Below are positions 1-8,236 of a stretch of DNA of 10,543 bases, piece by piece; within the stretch, counting starts at the first letter, position 1; the number at the start of each line of letters is the position of its first letter. Origin of the DNA: Bacteroidales bacterium. Lineage in GTDB: Bacteria > Bacteroidota > Bacteroidia > Bacteroidales > VadinHA17. Both the position numbers and the translations under genes were made by a program. The notes beneath the pieces were generated by a model. The model searched no databases. It worked only from the letters and a program-made list of their open reading frames with translations, and had not been told where the DNA came from. The stretch is taken from NCBI GenBank assembly GCA_025455535.1, contig JALOMM010000031.1:1-10543 (forward strand), given 5' to 3'.

Positions 1-838
1 TGTATGATAATATGATCTTTGCAGTTCCAGTGTCCCATCCCAGGGCTGGTTCGGCAGCAGTAAAGCCATTTCCTGCATGCCACAGGGCCAGTCCGCACAT
101 TATCTCCCTGTAAAGCAGCTCGGCACCTAAATATGTTACAGTATTACCGTCCTGGACCTGCAGGGAAACCGAAGGGGTCACTGTGAGGCTGCTGCTGCCG
201 GGCTCAAATGACGTTCCGGCATTGAGCGTATAAAGCCTCTTCAGCCTGTTATGATCCTGGTGCCGGTCACTGAGCCATGGCTGTGTGAGGTGCATGACAG
301 CAAAGCCACCGTACCATGCTCCTCTGGAGACGGTGATCCCTGCGCCCAGATCGAAGAGAGTGATATTTCCTGAAGTGATTGCCTCGGAAGATATCCCGGT
401 ATACCCCAGAAACGGGTCTATATCTTCCGGCAGGATCACCGAGCCTGCCCTGATGCCACGGTGTACCAAAGAAGCCGTAAGACCGGCACTGAAATAAATA
501 TCTTTCCCGGCCCGAAGGTGATAAGCATAGCTCGACCCTGCCCTGAAATCATTCATCACATCGCCAAGCATGTCATCAGAAAGCCATATGCCCACCCCGC
601 CGTGCAATGGTGAAGAGTAGTCATTATATGACCCGTATACTGACCTTAGGCCGTATCCGTTGCCGGGGAGGAATGAATAGCATGAGAGCCTCATCTCCGG
701 TTTTCCGGCTGCCCCGGTAAATGCCGGATTATACATGAAGTGCAGTCCTGACATGGCACCGTACCATGTATCCTGACCCTTAAGGGTGAGTCCGGATAAA
801 ATGATTATCACAACAGCCGTGCACTTTATGACTTTCAT
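1..838 (-). CDS. PorP/SprF-family type IX secretion membrane protein (3' end beyond window)
   Basis: I translated this from the reverse strand: an open frame of 279 codons with no stop runs from ATG at 838 to the left edge, so the C-terminus is missing. Residues 1-22 form a signal peptide (MKVIKC, hydrophobic VVIIILSGL, then KGQ). The mature start has the hallmark of the PorP/SprF family: a short aromatic stretch followed by FMYNPAFTGA (about residues 31-40). Later come FDLGAGITVSRGAWYGGFAVMHLTQP, also family-typical, and alternating beta-strand patterns that suit an outer-membrane barrel. Family members are usually about 300-340 residues, so perhaps 20-60 are lost. PorP binds the periplasmic PorK/PorN ring of the T9SS; SprF-type paralogs help secrete or hold particular surface adhesins. 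The gene is divergent from porU across 102 bp. Because porK, porL, porM and porN are not beside its start, it may be a paralog rather than core PorP, but its downstream neighbours are not visible. Confidence 0.88.
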   Translation of the reverse strand, partial: MKVIKCTAVVIIILSGLTLKGQDTWYGAMSGLHFMYNPAFTGAAGKPEMRLSCYSFLPGNGYGLRSVYGSYNDYSSPLHGGVGIWLSDDMLGDVMNDFRAGSSYAYHLRAGKDIYFSAGLTASLVHRGIRAGSVILPEDIDPFLGYTGISSEAITSGNITLFDLGAGITVSRGAWYGGFAVMHLTQPWLSDRHQDHNRLKRLYTLNAGTSFEPGSSSLTVTPSVSLQVQDGNTVTYLGAELLYREIMCGLALWHAGNGFTAAEPALGWDTGTAKIILSY

Positions 839-927
839 GGCTACTTATCAGCAATATCAACGATTCAGTGACGTTAATATTTTGCCTGAGGATTCATCTT
901 TCAGGGGGTAAAGATAATCGACTTAAC

Positions 928-935
928 TATCTTTG
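928..935 (+). promoter_or_regulatory. Bacteroidota-type -7 promoter box before porU
   Basis: TATCTTTG matches the TAnnTTTG consensus recognised by the Bacteroidota primary sigma factor. It ends only 5 nt before the porU ATG. I see no TTTG at the normal -33 spacing (19-21 nt upstream), which lowers confidence. If it is used, the transcript would start at or almost at the start codon. Confidence 0.5.
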
Positions 936-940
936 CGCAG

Positions 941-3900
941 ATGAGACTGAAATGTCTGCTGTTCACATTATCTATGATTCTGCCGGTGCTGCAGGCATCC
1001 GGCCAGGGATATGCTTCCGCATCGGTGCTCGGCAAAGGCAGATGGGTTAAGATCGCCGTGACCGAACCTGGTGTATACAGGCTTGACTGGTCACAGTTAA
1101 AGGATATGGGGTTTAGCGACCCTGCCTCCGTTGTGCTGTATGGCAACAACACGGGGCAACTCTCATTCTACAATGACGGATCAGCCCCTGACGATCTGAG
1201 GAAGATAGCCTTTAAGGCTGAAAAAGGGAGTGACGGCATTTTCAATGAGGGCGACTACCTTCTCTTTTACGGTGAGGGGACCCACCGTTGGATATATAAC
1301 AGAGTTTCACGATCATATGAATTTCGGAGGCACCACTACTCGGACACTGCATTTTACTTTGCAACCTCACAGGCGGGTAGTGCTGCCTCGATAACGGCAG
1401 AATCGCCGCCTGCTCAGCCGTATAACCGCAGCTCATCATCACACGATGTCACCTTCAGGCATGAGAATGAGGTCGTTAACCTGATCCGCTCAGGCAGGGA
1501 ATGGTCTCAGCAGGCAGCCCCCGGCGTCGAGAACAACATCACACCCCGTTTCAGCAACCTTGTGCTTAACGAAAAGATCATCTACAGGTTAAGGGTCCTT
1601 GCCCGGTCAGAAAACAGCAGCTCTTTCACAATGAAACAGGGAGCCGCCGTTATTAAAACAGTGACTGTCGCTCCGGTAAATATTTCCGATATCAACGGCG
1701 TTTATGCCAACATAGCAACTGCAGCGGACTCAGTACTGCCCTCCTCCGCATCACCCTCCTTCGGCCTGGTGTTCAATAACAATGGTAACCTCTCTGCCGC
1801 CGGATATGCAGACTATGTAGATTACACCGCACGGGCTCACCTGGTCTGTTCCGACAGGCAACTGATAATAAGCGACTCACGCTCCGCCGTGCCATCAGCC
1901 GTAACCCGCTTCAGCGTAACATGCTCCGTGCCGCTGCAGGTCTGGGATGTCACCGAACCCTCTGCTCCCAGGGCCATGGAGACACAATCTTCAGGTGGCA
2001 TCACTACCTTCACTGCAGCCACCGACAGCCTCCGCAGATTCGTTGCATTTTCAGCACAGAACCTGCTGCGCCCGGTGATCATAAAGACTCCGGTAACAAA
2101 CCAGGATCTCCATTCCCTTGCTCCGCCTGATATGATCATTGTATCGCATCCGCTGTTCCTGGATCATGCTGCACGTATTTCAGAACTGCACCTCAATGAC
2201 GACGGAACATCTTCGGTTATTGTAACCCCGGAACAGATATACAATGAGTTTTCGGGAGGGATACCCGATGCGGCAGCAATAAGAAACTTCATAAGGATGA
2301 TGTACAGGAGAGGCCTTGAGACCGGCTCCCCTCCGGGCTATCTCCTCCTCCTCGGTGACGGATCATATGAGAACAAGACACCTCCTCCCCGGAACCCTTC
2401 GTTCATTCCCACCTGGCAGTCAGTCAACTCACATATAGGAGTACTCTCATTCACCTCAGACGATTTCTACGGACTGCTTGACGACGGAGAGGGTGAGGCA
2501 GACGGTTATCTCGACATAGCCATAGGCAGGCTGCCGGCAGCAGATACAACATCAGCGGGCATCATGGTGAGAAAGATAGCTTCGTATATGAACTCCTCAG
2601 CCATGGGGCCATGGCGAAACATGCTCTGCCTGGTGGCTGATGACGAAGATGCCAACCTGCACATGTCAGACGCGGAAATACTCGCAGCTACGGCAGCAGA
2701 TGAGGCCCCTCCCCTGACCGTCGACAAGATCTACCTCGATGCCTTTCGCCAGGTGACATCGGTCTCAGGCAATTCATACCCGGACGTTGTAAAGGCAATC
2801 AATAACCGTATCGCCTCAGGATGTCTGATATTCAACTATGTGGGCCATGGCAATGAATCAGGTCTTGCGCACGAGAGAGTCGTCAGGACTGACGATATAA
2901 ACTCATGGAAGAACAGTGCGATGCTCCCCTTGTTTATCACCGCCACATGCGAGTTCTCACGGTTCGATGATGTTGAAATAAATCCGGCTAACGGTTCTGT
3001 AGCCGCGAGGACATCAGCCGGTGAAATGGTGCTTCTCAATCCTGACGGAGGGGGAATTGCGCTGATGAGCACTACAAGAGTCGTCTATTCAGCCCCGAAT
3101 TTCACTCTCAACTACAACATATATAAAAATGCCTTTGCAACTGCGCCGGACGGTCGGGCCATGAGGATGGGAGACATCATCAGGCAGGCCAAGATCAGCT
3201 CAGGCCCCGGGATGAACAAACGGAACTTCCTGCTCCTGGGCGACCCTGCCCTGAGACTGGCCTGGCCTGTGAAGGGGCAGATAGTGACGGATTCAATAAA
3301 CAGGGTATCGGTTGAAAACGCAACCGACACGCTGAAGGCCCTCTCTCTGGTTTCCGTAAGCGGGCATCTTGAGGAGAACAGCGGAAGCCTGATGAATGAC
3401 TTCAGCGGGGAGGTGGAAGCCGTCATCCTTGACAAGGCCCGAAACATAAGCACCCTTGCCAACGACGGCGGATCGCCGATGAGCTATAAGGTGACCGGCA
3501 GCACTATCTTCAGGGGCAAGACAAGTGTGATAAACGGACTCTTCAACTTCTCGTTCATCGTGCCGCTTGATATCAACTACACCTTCGGCCCGGGGATGAT
3601 GACATACTATGCCCGAAACGAAACGGAAGATTTGAACGGAAGCTTCTCGGATTTCATTGTCGGAGGATTCTCAGATACCGGTATTGATGACACCGAAGGG
3701 CCGGAAATCAGACTTTTCATGAATGATACCCTTTTTATCGGGGGAGGCATCACTGATGACAGTCCCACACTGCTTGCCCTCTTCGAAGATGAGTCAGGCA
3801 TCAATGCCTCCGGATCAGGAATCGGTCATGATATCATCGCCTGGCTTGATGACGACATGTCAGATGCAGTGGTGCTTAACAGCCTCTACAGTGCAGACAT

Positions 3901-4348
3901 AGGTGGCCACACTTCCGGAAGCCTGAAATACCCCGTCTTCATAACGGAGAGAGGTGAACATACTGTCTCACTGCGGGCATGGGATAACCTTAACAATCCG
4001 TCGGTGGCAACCCTGAGTTTCGTCATGGAGAGCAGCGGAAGATTCAGACTGACAGATCTCCTTTGCTATCCCAATCCGGCAACCGATGAAGCATGGTTTA
4101 CAGCCGGACATAACAGACCTGACAGTGAGATAGATATCACCATTACCATCTACAGTACAGCCGGAAACGCTCTGAAGCGAATCAGGGAGAGGGTTCCGAG
4201 CACCGGCTATCAGCTTCCTGACATCTACTGGGATGGCTGTGACGACAACGGAGGAAGGGTCACCCGGGGTCTTTATATCTGGCGTGCCGAAGCGGTCACG
4301 GATGAGGGGGAGAGAGCCTCTTCGTCAGGGAAGATCATCATTTTGTAA
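941..4348 (+). CDS. porU: Type IX secretion system sortase PorU
   Basis: Product of 1135 residues, close to Porphyromonas gingivalis PorU (about 1158). PorU is a gingipain-type cysteine protease (family C25) on the cell surface that cuts the C-terminal sorting domain from T9SS cargo and links the cargo to anionic lipopolysaccharide. Order: signal peptide about 1-22 (MRLKCLLFTLSMILPVLQASG); N-terminal beta-rich region to about 390; C25 peptidase domain about 395-770, with LLLLGDGSYENKT near 467, catalytic His636 in NYVGHGNESG and catalytic Cys670 in ITATCEFSRFDD, ending at LLLGDPALRLAWP; then Ig-like beta regions; and from about 1034 a C-terminal domain with the YPNPATDEAWF opening and final KIIIL typical of T9SS sorting domains, which PorU itself also carries. 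The His-Cys spacing of 34 matches gingipains. I chose ATG 941 because the next in-frame ATG (974) would destroy the signal peptide. porV follows after 64 nt with its own possible promoter box. Confidence 0.95.
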   Translation: MRLKCLLFTLSMILPVLQASGQGYASASVLGKGRWVKIAVTEPGVYRLDWSQLKDMGFSDPASVVLYGNNTGQLSFYNDGSAPDDLRKIAFKAEKGSDGIFNEGDYLLFYGEGTHRWIYNRVSRSYEFRRHHYSDTAFYFATSQAGSAASITAESPPAQPYNRSSSSHDVTFRHENEVVNLIRSGREWSQQAAPGVENNITPRFSNLVLNEKIIYRLRVLARSENSSSFTMKQGAAVIKTVTVAPVNISDINGVYANIATAADSVLPSSASPSFGLVFNNNGNLSAAGYADYVDYTARAHLVCSDRQLIISDSRSAVPSAVTRFSVTCSVPLQVWDVTEPSAPRAMETQSSGGITTFTAATDSLRRFVAFSAQNLLRPVIIKTPVTNQDLHSLAPPDMIIVSHPLFLDHAARISELHLNDDGTSSVIVTPEQIYNEFSGGIPDAAAIRNFIRMMYRRGLETGSPPGYLLLLGDGSYENKTPPPRNPSFIPTWQSVNSHIGVLSFTSDDFYGLLDDGEGEADGYLDIAIGRLPAADTTSAGIMVRKIASYMNSSAMGPWRNMLCLVADDEDANLHMSDAEILAATAADEAPPLTVDKIYLDAFRQVTSVSGNSYPDVVKAINNRIASGCLIFNYVGHGNESGLAHERVVRTDDINSWKNSAMLPLFITATCEFSRFDDVEINPANGSVAARTSAGEMVLLNPDGGGIALMSTTRVVYSAPNFTLNYNIYKNAFATAPDGRAMRMGDIIRQAKISSGPGMNKRNFLLLGDPALRLAWPVKGQIVTDSINRVSVENATDTLKALSLVSVSGHLEENSGSLMNDFSGEVEAVILDKARNISTLANDGGSPMSYKVTGSTIFRGKTSVINGLFNFSFIVPLDINYTFGPGMMTYYARNETEDLNGSFSDFIVGGFSDTGIDDTEGPEIRLFMNDTLFIGGGITDDSPTLLALFEDESGINASGSGIGHDIIAWLDDDMSDAVVLNSLYSADIGGHTSGSLKYPVFITERGEHTVSLRAWDNLNNPSVATLSFVMESSGRFRLTDLLCYPNPATDEAWFTAGHNRPDSEIDITITIYSTAGNALKRIRERVPSTGYQLPDIYWDGCDDNGGRVTRGLYIWRAEAVTDEGERASSSGKIIIL

Positions 4349-4380
4349 TACAATACAATAACTCTCCCTTTTTTTTGTTT

Positions 4381-4388
4381 TATATTTG
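4381..4388 (+). promoter_or_regulatory. Bacteroidota-type -7 promoter box before porV
   Basis: TATATTTG fits TAnnTTTG and lies 24 nt before the preferred porV ATG (4413), in the 64-nt gap after porU and just after a T-rich tract (4369-4380). No convincing -33 TTTG is at the standard distance. It would allow porV-ispF to be transcribed independently of porU. Confidence 0.5.
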
Positions 4389-4412
4389 CACAAATTTCTG
4401 AAAAACGATATA

Positions 4413-5579
4413 ATGAAAACTAAGGCGCTGATATTTAGCTCATTAATTTTAATAATGGTATCCGTTATCCCTGTTGCTGCTCAGCCGGATGATTACCTGA
4501 ATGTCATACAGACAGTGGTTCCGTTCCTGACCATCGCGCCTGATTCACGTTCAGGAGGCATGGGTGATGCGGGTGTGGCAACAACGCCTGATCTGTACAG
4601 CATGCACTGGAACCCGGCCAAATATGCTTTCATTGACGGAAACGGAGGGCTGGGAATCGCATACTCACCCTGGCTGAGATCACTTGTACCCGACATCAGC
4701 CTTGCCAACCTTGCCGGATATTACAGGATCGACAGCCGCCAGGTTCTTGCCGGCAGCCTCATGTACTCATCCCTGGGGTATATAGAATTCACTGATGAAT
4801 ATGGCAACTATATACGCTCCTATAAGCCAAACGAATTTTCGGTTGACGCAGCCTACTCACGACTGTTCTCCAAGAACTGGTCAGGGGGCGTGGCAATGAG
4901 GTTCATATATTCTAACTTAACGGGTAACCAGGTAGTAAACGAAACAGCAACTAAAGCAGGCACAGCCTTTGCAGCAGATGCCTCTGCCTATTATACAACT
5001 CCCATAAAACTCGGCGAAAAAGCCGGAACCATCTCAGCCGGGGTAAATCTTTCGAATATCGGTTCAAAGATGAACTACACTGAGGACGATGACCCTTTTT
5101 TCATACCCATGAATATGAGGCTGGGCACAACAATGACTGTAAATCTTGACAGATATAATTCACTCGGGTTTTTGGTTGATTTTAACAAACTGCTCGTTCC
5201 CACCCCTCCTATTTATGATACTGACGGGACAACCATCCTTATGGGAAAAGATCCGAATGTTTCAGTACCGGTGGCTATCTTCCAGTCGTTCTATGATGCG
5301 CCGTACGGTTTCTGGGAGGAGATCCGTGAAGTAATGTTCTCCATCGGAGTGGAATACTGGTACAATCAGCAGTTCTCGCTCCGCACGGGTTATTTCAACG
5401 AGGCAGAGATAAAGGGTAACAGGAAGTATTTCACCGCAGGGGTAGGCTTCAGGCTGAATGTATTTACAATCGACTTCTCTTATCTTATTCCTCTCACACA
5501 AAATAATCCGATGGCTAATACAATGAGGTTCTCTCTCGGCTTTGAGTTTGACTCATTGCGCAACGTCTCCAAGAAATAA
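4413..5579 (+). CDS. porV: Type IX secretion system outer-membrane protein PorV (LptO)
   Basis: Product of 388 residues from ATG 4413. PorV is a FadL-like outer-membrane beta-barrel that takes folded cargo from the Sov translocon and delivers it to the PorU/PorQ/PorZ attachment complex. Visible support: signal peptide 1-24 (MKTKALIFSS, hydrophobic core, ending VAAQ); then the conserved N-terminal stretch TIAPDSRSGGMGDAGVATTPD followed by MHWNPAKYAF, which marks the PorV/PorQ family; many alternating-hydrophobic strands; and an ending with phenylalanine and charged residues (LGFEFDSLRNVSKK). A longer frame begins at TTG 4386, but that codon lies inside the TAnnTTTG promoter-like box at 4381-4388, and the extra residues would spoil the signal peptide, so it is rejected. 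Position right after porU is the usual arrangement and strengthens the call. PorQ is the main alternative within the family; the porU linkage favours PorV. Confidence 0.94.
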   Translation: MKTKALIFSSLILIMVSVIPVAAQPDDYLNVIQTVVPFLTIAPDSRSGGMGDAGVATTPDLYSMHWNPAKYAFIDGNGGLGIAYSPWLRSLVPDISLANLAGYYRIDSRQVLAGSLMYSSLGYIEFTDEYGNYIRSYKPNEFSVDAAYSRLFSKNWSGGVAMRFIYSNLTGNQVVNETATKAGTAFAADASAYYTTPIKLGEKAGTISAGVNLSNIGSKMNYTEDDDPFFIPMNMRLGTTMTVNLDRYNSLGFLVDFNKLLVPTPPIYDTDGTTILMGKDPNVSVPVAIFQSFYDAPYGFWEEIREVMFSIGVEYWYNQQFSLRTGYFNEAEIKGNRKYFTAGVGFRLNVFTIDFSYLIPLTQNNPMANTMRFSLGFEFDSLRNVSKK

Positions 5580-5583
5580 TTTT

Positions 5584-6084
5584 ATGAACCTCCGTCACAG
5601 GATTGGACAGGGGATTGATTTTCATCGCCTTGAAGAGGGGCGTGAGCTCTGGCTCGGAGGGGTGCATGTTGTTTCAGACAGGGGATGCGTTGCTCACTCT
5701 GACGGTGACGTTCTCATACATGCCATCTGTGATGCACTGCTGGGAGCGGCAGGGATGAATGACATAGGGACGTACTTTCCCGATACATCAGAGGAGTTCA
5801 GGGGGATAGACAGCAAGATACTCCTGAAGCGTACTGTCGGTATGATAAAGGAAAAGGGTTACAGGATTGTAAATATAGACAGCACCATCTGTCTCGAGAC
5901 CCCCAGGATAGCCCCATACATCAGTGCCATGCGCACAACGATGTCTGCCATAGCTGAGATCTCACCCGATGCATTGACGGTTAAGGCCACCACAACAGAA
6001 AAGATGGGGTTCACCGGACGTGGCGAGGGGGTCGTTGCGATGGCCGTATGTCTTATCGCCGACCGCATCCCGGATAATGTTTGA
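5584..6084 (+). CDS. ispF: 2-C-methyl-D-erythritol 2,4-cyclodiphosphate synthase
   Basis: Product of 166 residues, the usual IspF length. It converts 4-diphosphocytidyl-2-C-methyl-D-erythritol 2-phosphate to the cyclic diphosphate with release of CMP, in the cytoplasmic MEP pathway to isopentenyl diphosphate; the enzyme is a homotrimer with a zinc and a second divalent metal per site. Metal ligands are visible as Asp12 and His14 in GIDFHR and His46 in SDGDVLIHAICDALLGA. Also seen are DIGTYFPDT (60-68), the substrate-site motif DSTICLETPRI (99-109) and KATTTEKMGFTGRGEG (134-149). The ATG at 5584 is 4 nt after the porV stop; an upstream in-frame ATG at 5542 lies inside porV and adds 14 residues unlike the family, so 5584 is preferred. 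The tight spacing suggests cotranscription and possibly translational coupling with porV. The TGA stop overlaps the first unit of a tandem repeat (6083-6130). Confidence 0.97.
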   Translation: MNLRHRIGQGIDFHRLEEGRELWLGGVHVVSDRGCVAHSDGDVLIHAICDALLGAAGMNDIGTYFPDTSEEFRGIDSKILLKRTVGMIKEKGYRIVNIDSTICLETPRIAPYISAMRTTMSAIAEISPDALTVKATTTEKMGFTGRGEGVVAMAVCLIADRIPDNV

Positions 6085-6130
6085 AAGTCCGTAAAGTCGA
6101 AAGTCTGTAAAGTCGAAAGTCCGTAAAGTT
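6083..6130. repeat. Tandem repeat, 3 x 16 bp (6 x 8 bp)
   Basis: Three back-to-back units start at 6083, 6099 and 6115. The first reads GAAAGTCCGTAAAGTC; unit 2 has T for C at its eighth base and unit 3 ends in T. Each 16-mer is itself two related 8-mers, consensus G(A/T)AAGTC(C/T). The array begins inside the ispF TGA stop codon and fills the start of the convergent ispF/hutU gap. Confidence 0.9.
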
Positions 6131-6154
6131 ACGCAGTGTAAGTATCTGAATATC

Positions 6155-6188
6155 AATTCTTAATTCTTAATTCTTAATTTTTAATTCT
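6155..6188. repeat. AATTCTT heptamer tandem repeat
   Basis: Heptamers start at 6155, 6162, 6169, 6176 (AATTTTT variant) and 6183 (partial, AATTCT). It is A/T-only apart from one C per unit, lies 15 nt before the hutU stop codon complement, and is unrelated in sequence to the 16-bp array 24 nt to its left. Seven-base A/T repeats of this kind are familiar from intergenic regions of Bacteroidota, from memory and not checked here. Confidence 0.88.
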
Positions 6189-6202
6189 GCACGACCGAGG
6201 AC

Positions 6203-8209
6203 TTAGCTGAAAATCGAATCTACAAGGCTATCGTCAGCCATGGATGGCATTGTCACCACAAGTCCGGGTGTCCGTTCCATCTCCCTCGTCACGGCAGCCA
6301 CGGCTCCGCTGTTTCTTGCCCAGCTCCTCCTGGCGATGCCGTTGTTCACATCCCAGAAAATCATTGACTTCAGACGTCGGCCGGCAGCTGCACCGCCGTC
6401 AAGGACCATCCCGAAGCCGCCGTTTATCACCTCGCCCCAGCCGACCCCTCCGCCGTTGTGCAATGAGACCCATGTGGCACCGCGAAAGGCGTCGCCGATC
6501 ACGTTCTGAACAGCCATGTCGGCCGTGAACCTTGAACCGTCATAGATATTCGATGTCTCGCGGAAAGGTGAGTCGGTGCCTGAGACATCATGATGATCAC
6601 GGCCGATGACCACGGGACCTCTCACAATGCCTGAGGCGATGGCATCGTTGAAAGCTTCCGCTATCAGGGCCCTGCCCCGTGCATCGGCATAAAGTATTCT
6701 CGCCTGCGATCCCACGACAAGCCTGTTTTTTGCCGCCTCTCTTATCCAGTGAATATTGTCAGACAACTGGAGGCGAATGTCATCGGGCGATTCCTCCATC
6801 AGCTTTTCAAGCACGGTGGCAGCAATGTTATCGGTCGCCTCCAGATCAGACTGCTGCCCTGAGCAGCATACCCATCTGAAAGGTCCGAAGCCGTAGTCGA
6901 AACACATCGGGCCCATGATATCCTGTACATATGACGGGTATCTGAATCCGCCCGCACCGTCAGATATATCTGCTCCGGCGCGCGATGCCTCGAGCAGAAA
7001 AGCATTTCCATAGTCAAAGAAATAGGTGCCGCTGGCAGTGTGCCTGTTTATCGCTTTCACCTGCCGGCGCAGGGATGCCTGTACCAGCTCCCTGAACCTG
7101 CCGGGATCGTCAGACATCATCTCATTTGCCTGATCGAAGGTGATGCCGGCAGGATAGTACCCTCCTGCCCACGGGTTGTGGAGCGAAGTCTGATCAGATC
7201 CGAGATCGGCCCATAACTCCTCATCGGCAAATTTCTCCCATACATCAACTATGTTCCCATGGTAGGCAAGGGACACGGCCTCGTGCGATCTGACGGCCTC
7301 CCTGGCACGGTCTGCCAGCGTCGTTATGTCTGTATAAACCTCGTCAACCCATCCCTGTGTATGACGTGTTCTGATAGCCTTGGGGTTGACCTCTGCGATT
7401 ACAGATACCATCCGGGCAATAGTGCCTGCCTTGGGCTGGGCGCCTGACATGCCCCCCAGTCCGGAGGATATGAATAACATACTGCGGTTGCCGGTTTGTG
7501 ATGCGTCACTTATCCGTCGCGCAGCATTGAGCAGCGTAATGGTGGTTCCGTGCACTATCCCCTGAGGACCGATATACATGTATGACCCGGCGGTCATCTG
7601 ACCGTACTGTGAGACACCCAGGGCATTGAACCTCTCCCAGTGCTCCTGTGATGAATAGTTGGGTATCACCATCCCATTGGTGACGACAGCCCTCGGCGCC
7701 TCAGGATGGGACGGGAACAACCCCAGCGGATGACCTGAATATATCACCAGCGTCTGCTCGTCAGTCATCTCCGCAAGGTATTTCATCGTCAGCCTGTACT
7801 GGGCCCAGTTCTGGAAGACAGCGCCGTTGCCGCCGTAAGTGATAAGTTCATGCGGATGCTGGGCCACGGCCGGATCCAGATTGTTGGTTATCATCAGCAT
7901 TATCGCTGCCGCCTGCACTGACCTGTGGGGATATTCACCGACAGGCCTGGCCTTCATCTCATAATGAGGACGATAACGGTACATATAAATACGGCCGTGA
8001 TCACGCAGCTCAGCAGCAAACTCGGGAGCGAGTACTTTATGAAGACTAGCGGGGAAATAACGGAGCGCGTTGCGCAGCGCCAGTTTCTTTTCATCGGTTG
8101 TCAGCAGGTCTCGCCGGCGCGGTGCATGATTGACATCAGGATCATAAGGTCTTGCTTCGGGCAGATAACCGGGTATGCCCTCCAGGATTTGTGATTTGAA
8201 ATCGTTCAT
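6203..8209 (-). CDS. hutU: Urocanate hydratase (urocanase), long form
   Basis: Product of 668 residues. Urocanase adds water to urocanate to give 4-imidazolone-5-propanoate, the second step of histidine degradation, in the cytoplasm, using tightly bound NAD+ as an electrophile. Family motifs are clear: QHPHELITYGGNGAVFQNW and MTDEQTLVIYSGHPLGLFPSH in the N-terminal part, the glycine-rich GLGGMSGAQPKAG (about 250-262) of the NAD-binding region, FDYGFGPFRWVC with the expected active-site cysteine at 448, GRDHHDVSGTDSPFRETSNIYDGSRFTADMAVQN, and SLHNGGGVGWGEVINGGFGM near the end. The length fits the long form known in Bacteroidota and animals (about 670) rather than the roughly 555-residue form of Proteobacteria and Bacillus. 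Residue 449 is also Cys. No hutH, hutI or hutG lies in the window, so it stands apart from its pathway partners here. It is convergent with ispF, and a TATATTTG box lies about 28 nt upstream. Confidence 0.97.
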   Translation of the reverse strand: MNDFKSQILEGIPGYLPEARPYDPDVNHAPRRRDLLTTDEKKLALRNALRYFPASLHKVLAPEFAAELRDHGRIYMYRYRPHYEMKARPVGEYPHRSVQAAAIMLMITNNLDPAVAQHPHELITYGGNGAVFQNWAQYRLTMKYLAEMTDEQTLVIYSGHPLGLFPSHPEAPRAVVTNGMVIPNYSSQEHWERFNALGVSQYGQMTAGSYMYIGPQGIVHGTTITLLNAARRISDASQTGNRSMLFISSGLGGMSGAQPKAGTIARMVSVIAEVNPKAIRTRHTQGWVDEVYTDITTLADRAREAVRSHEAVSLAYHGNIVDVWEKFADEELWADLGSDQTSLHNPWAGGYYPAGITFDQANEMMSDDPGRFRELVQASLRRQVKAINRHTASGTYFFDYGNAFLLEASRAGADISDGAGGFRYPSYVQDIMGPMCFDYGFGPFRWVCCSGQQSDLEATDNIAATVLEKLMEESPDDIRLQLSDNIHWIREAAKNRLVVGSQARILYADARGRALIAEAFNDAIASGIVRGPVVIGRDHHDVSGTDSPFRETSNIYDGSRFTADMAVQNVIGDAFRGATWVSLHNGGGVGWGEVINGGFGMVLDGGAAAGRRLKSMIFWDVNNGIARRSWARNSGAVAAVTREMERTPGLVVTMPSMADDSLVDSIFS

Positions 8210-8236
8210 GATTATGGATGTTTATCAACCGCGAAA

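Noticed and set aside
839..900. Minus-strand promoter for the PorP/SprF gene
   Set aside because: No TAnnTTTG match on the minus strand in the gap; GATATTGC at about 853-860 is only a poor match.
4341..4380. Possible terminator after porU, with a run of T at 4369-4376
   Set aside because: The only nearby inverted repeat (TTGTA/TACAA, one-base loop) is too short and A/T-rich, and no GC stem precedes the T run.
4386..4412. Upstream TTG start for porV adding nine residues
   Set aside because: The TTG overlaps the TAnnTTTG box and the extra residues would disrupt an otherwise clean signal peptide starting at ATG 4413.
5542..5583. Upstream ATG for ispF, overlapping the end of porV
   Set aside because: The 14 added residues are the porV end read in another frame and do not resemble IspF; ATG 5584 gives the usual length.
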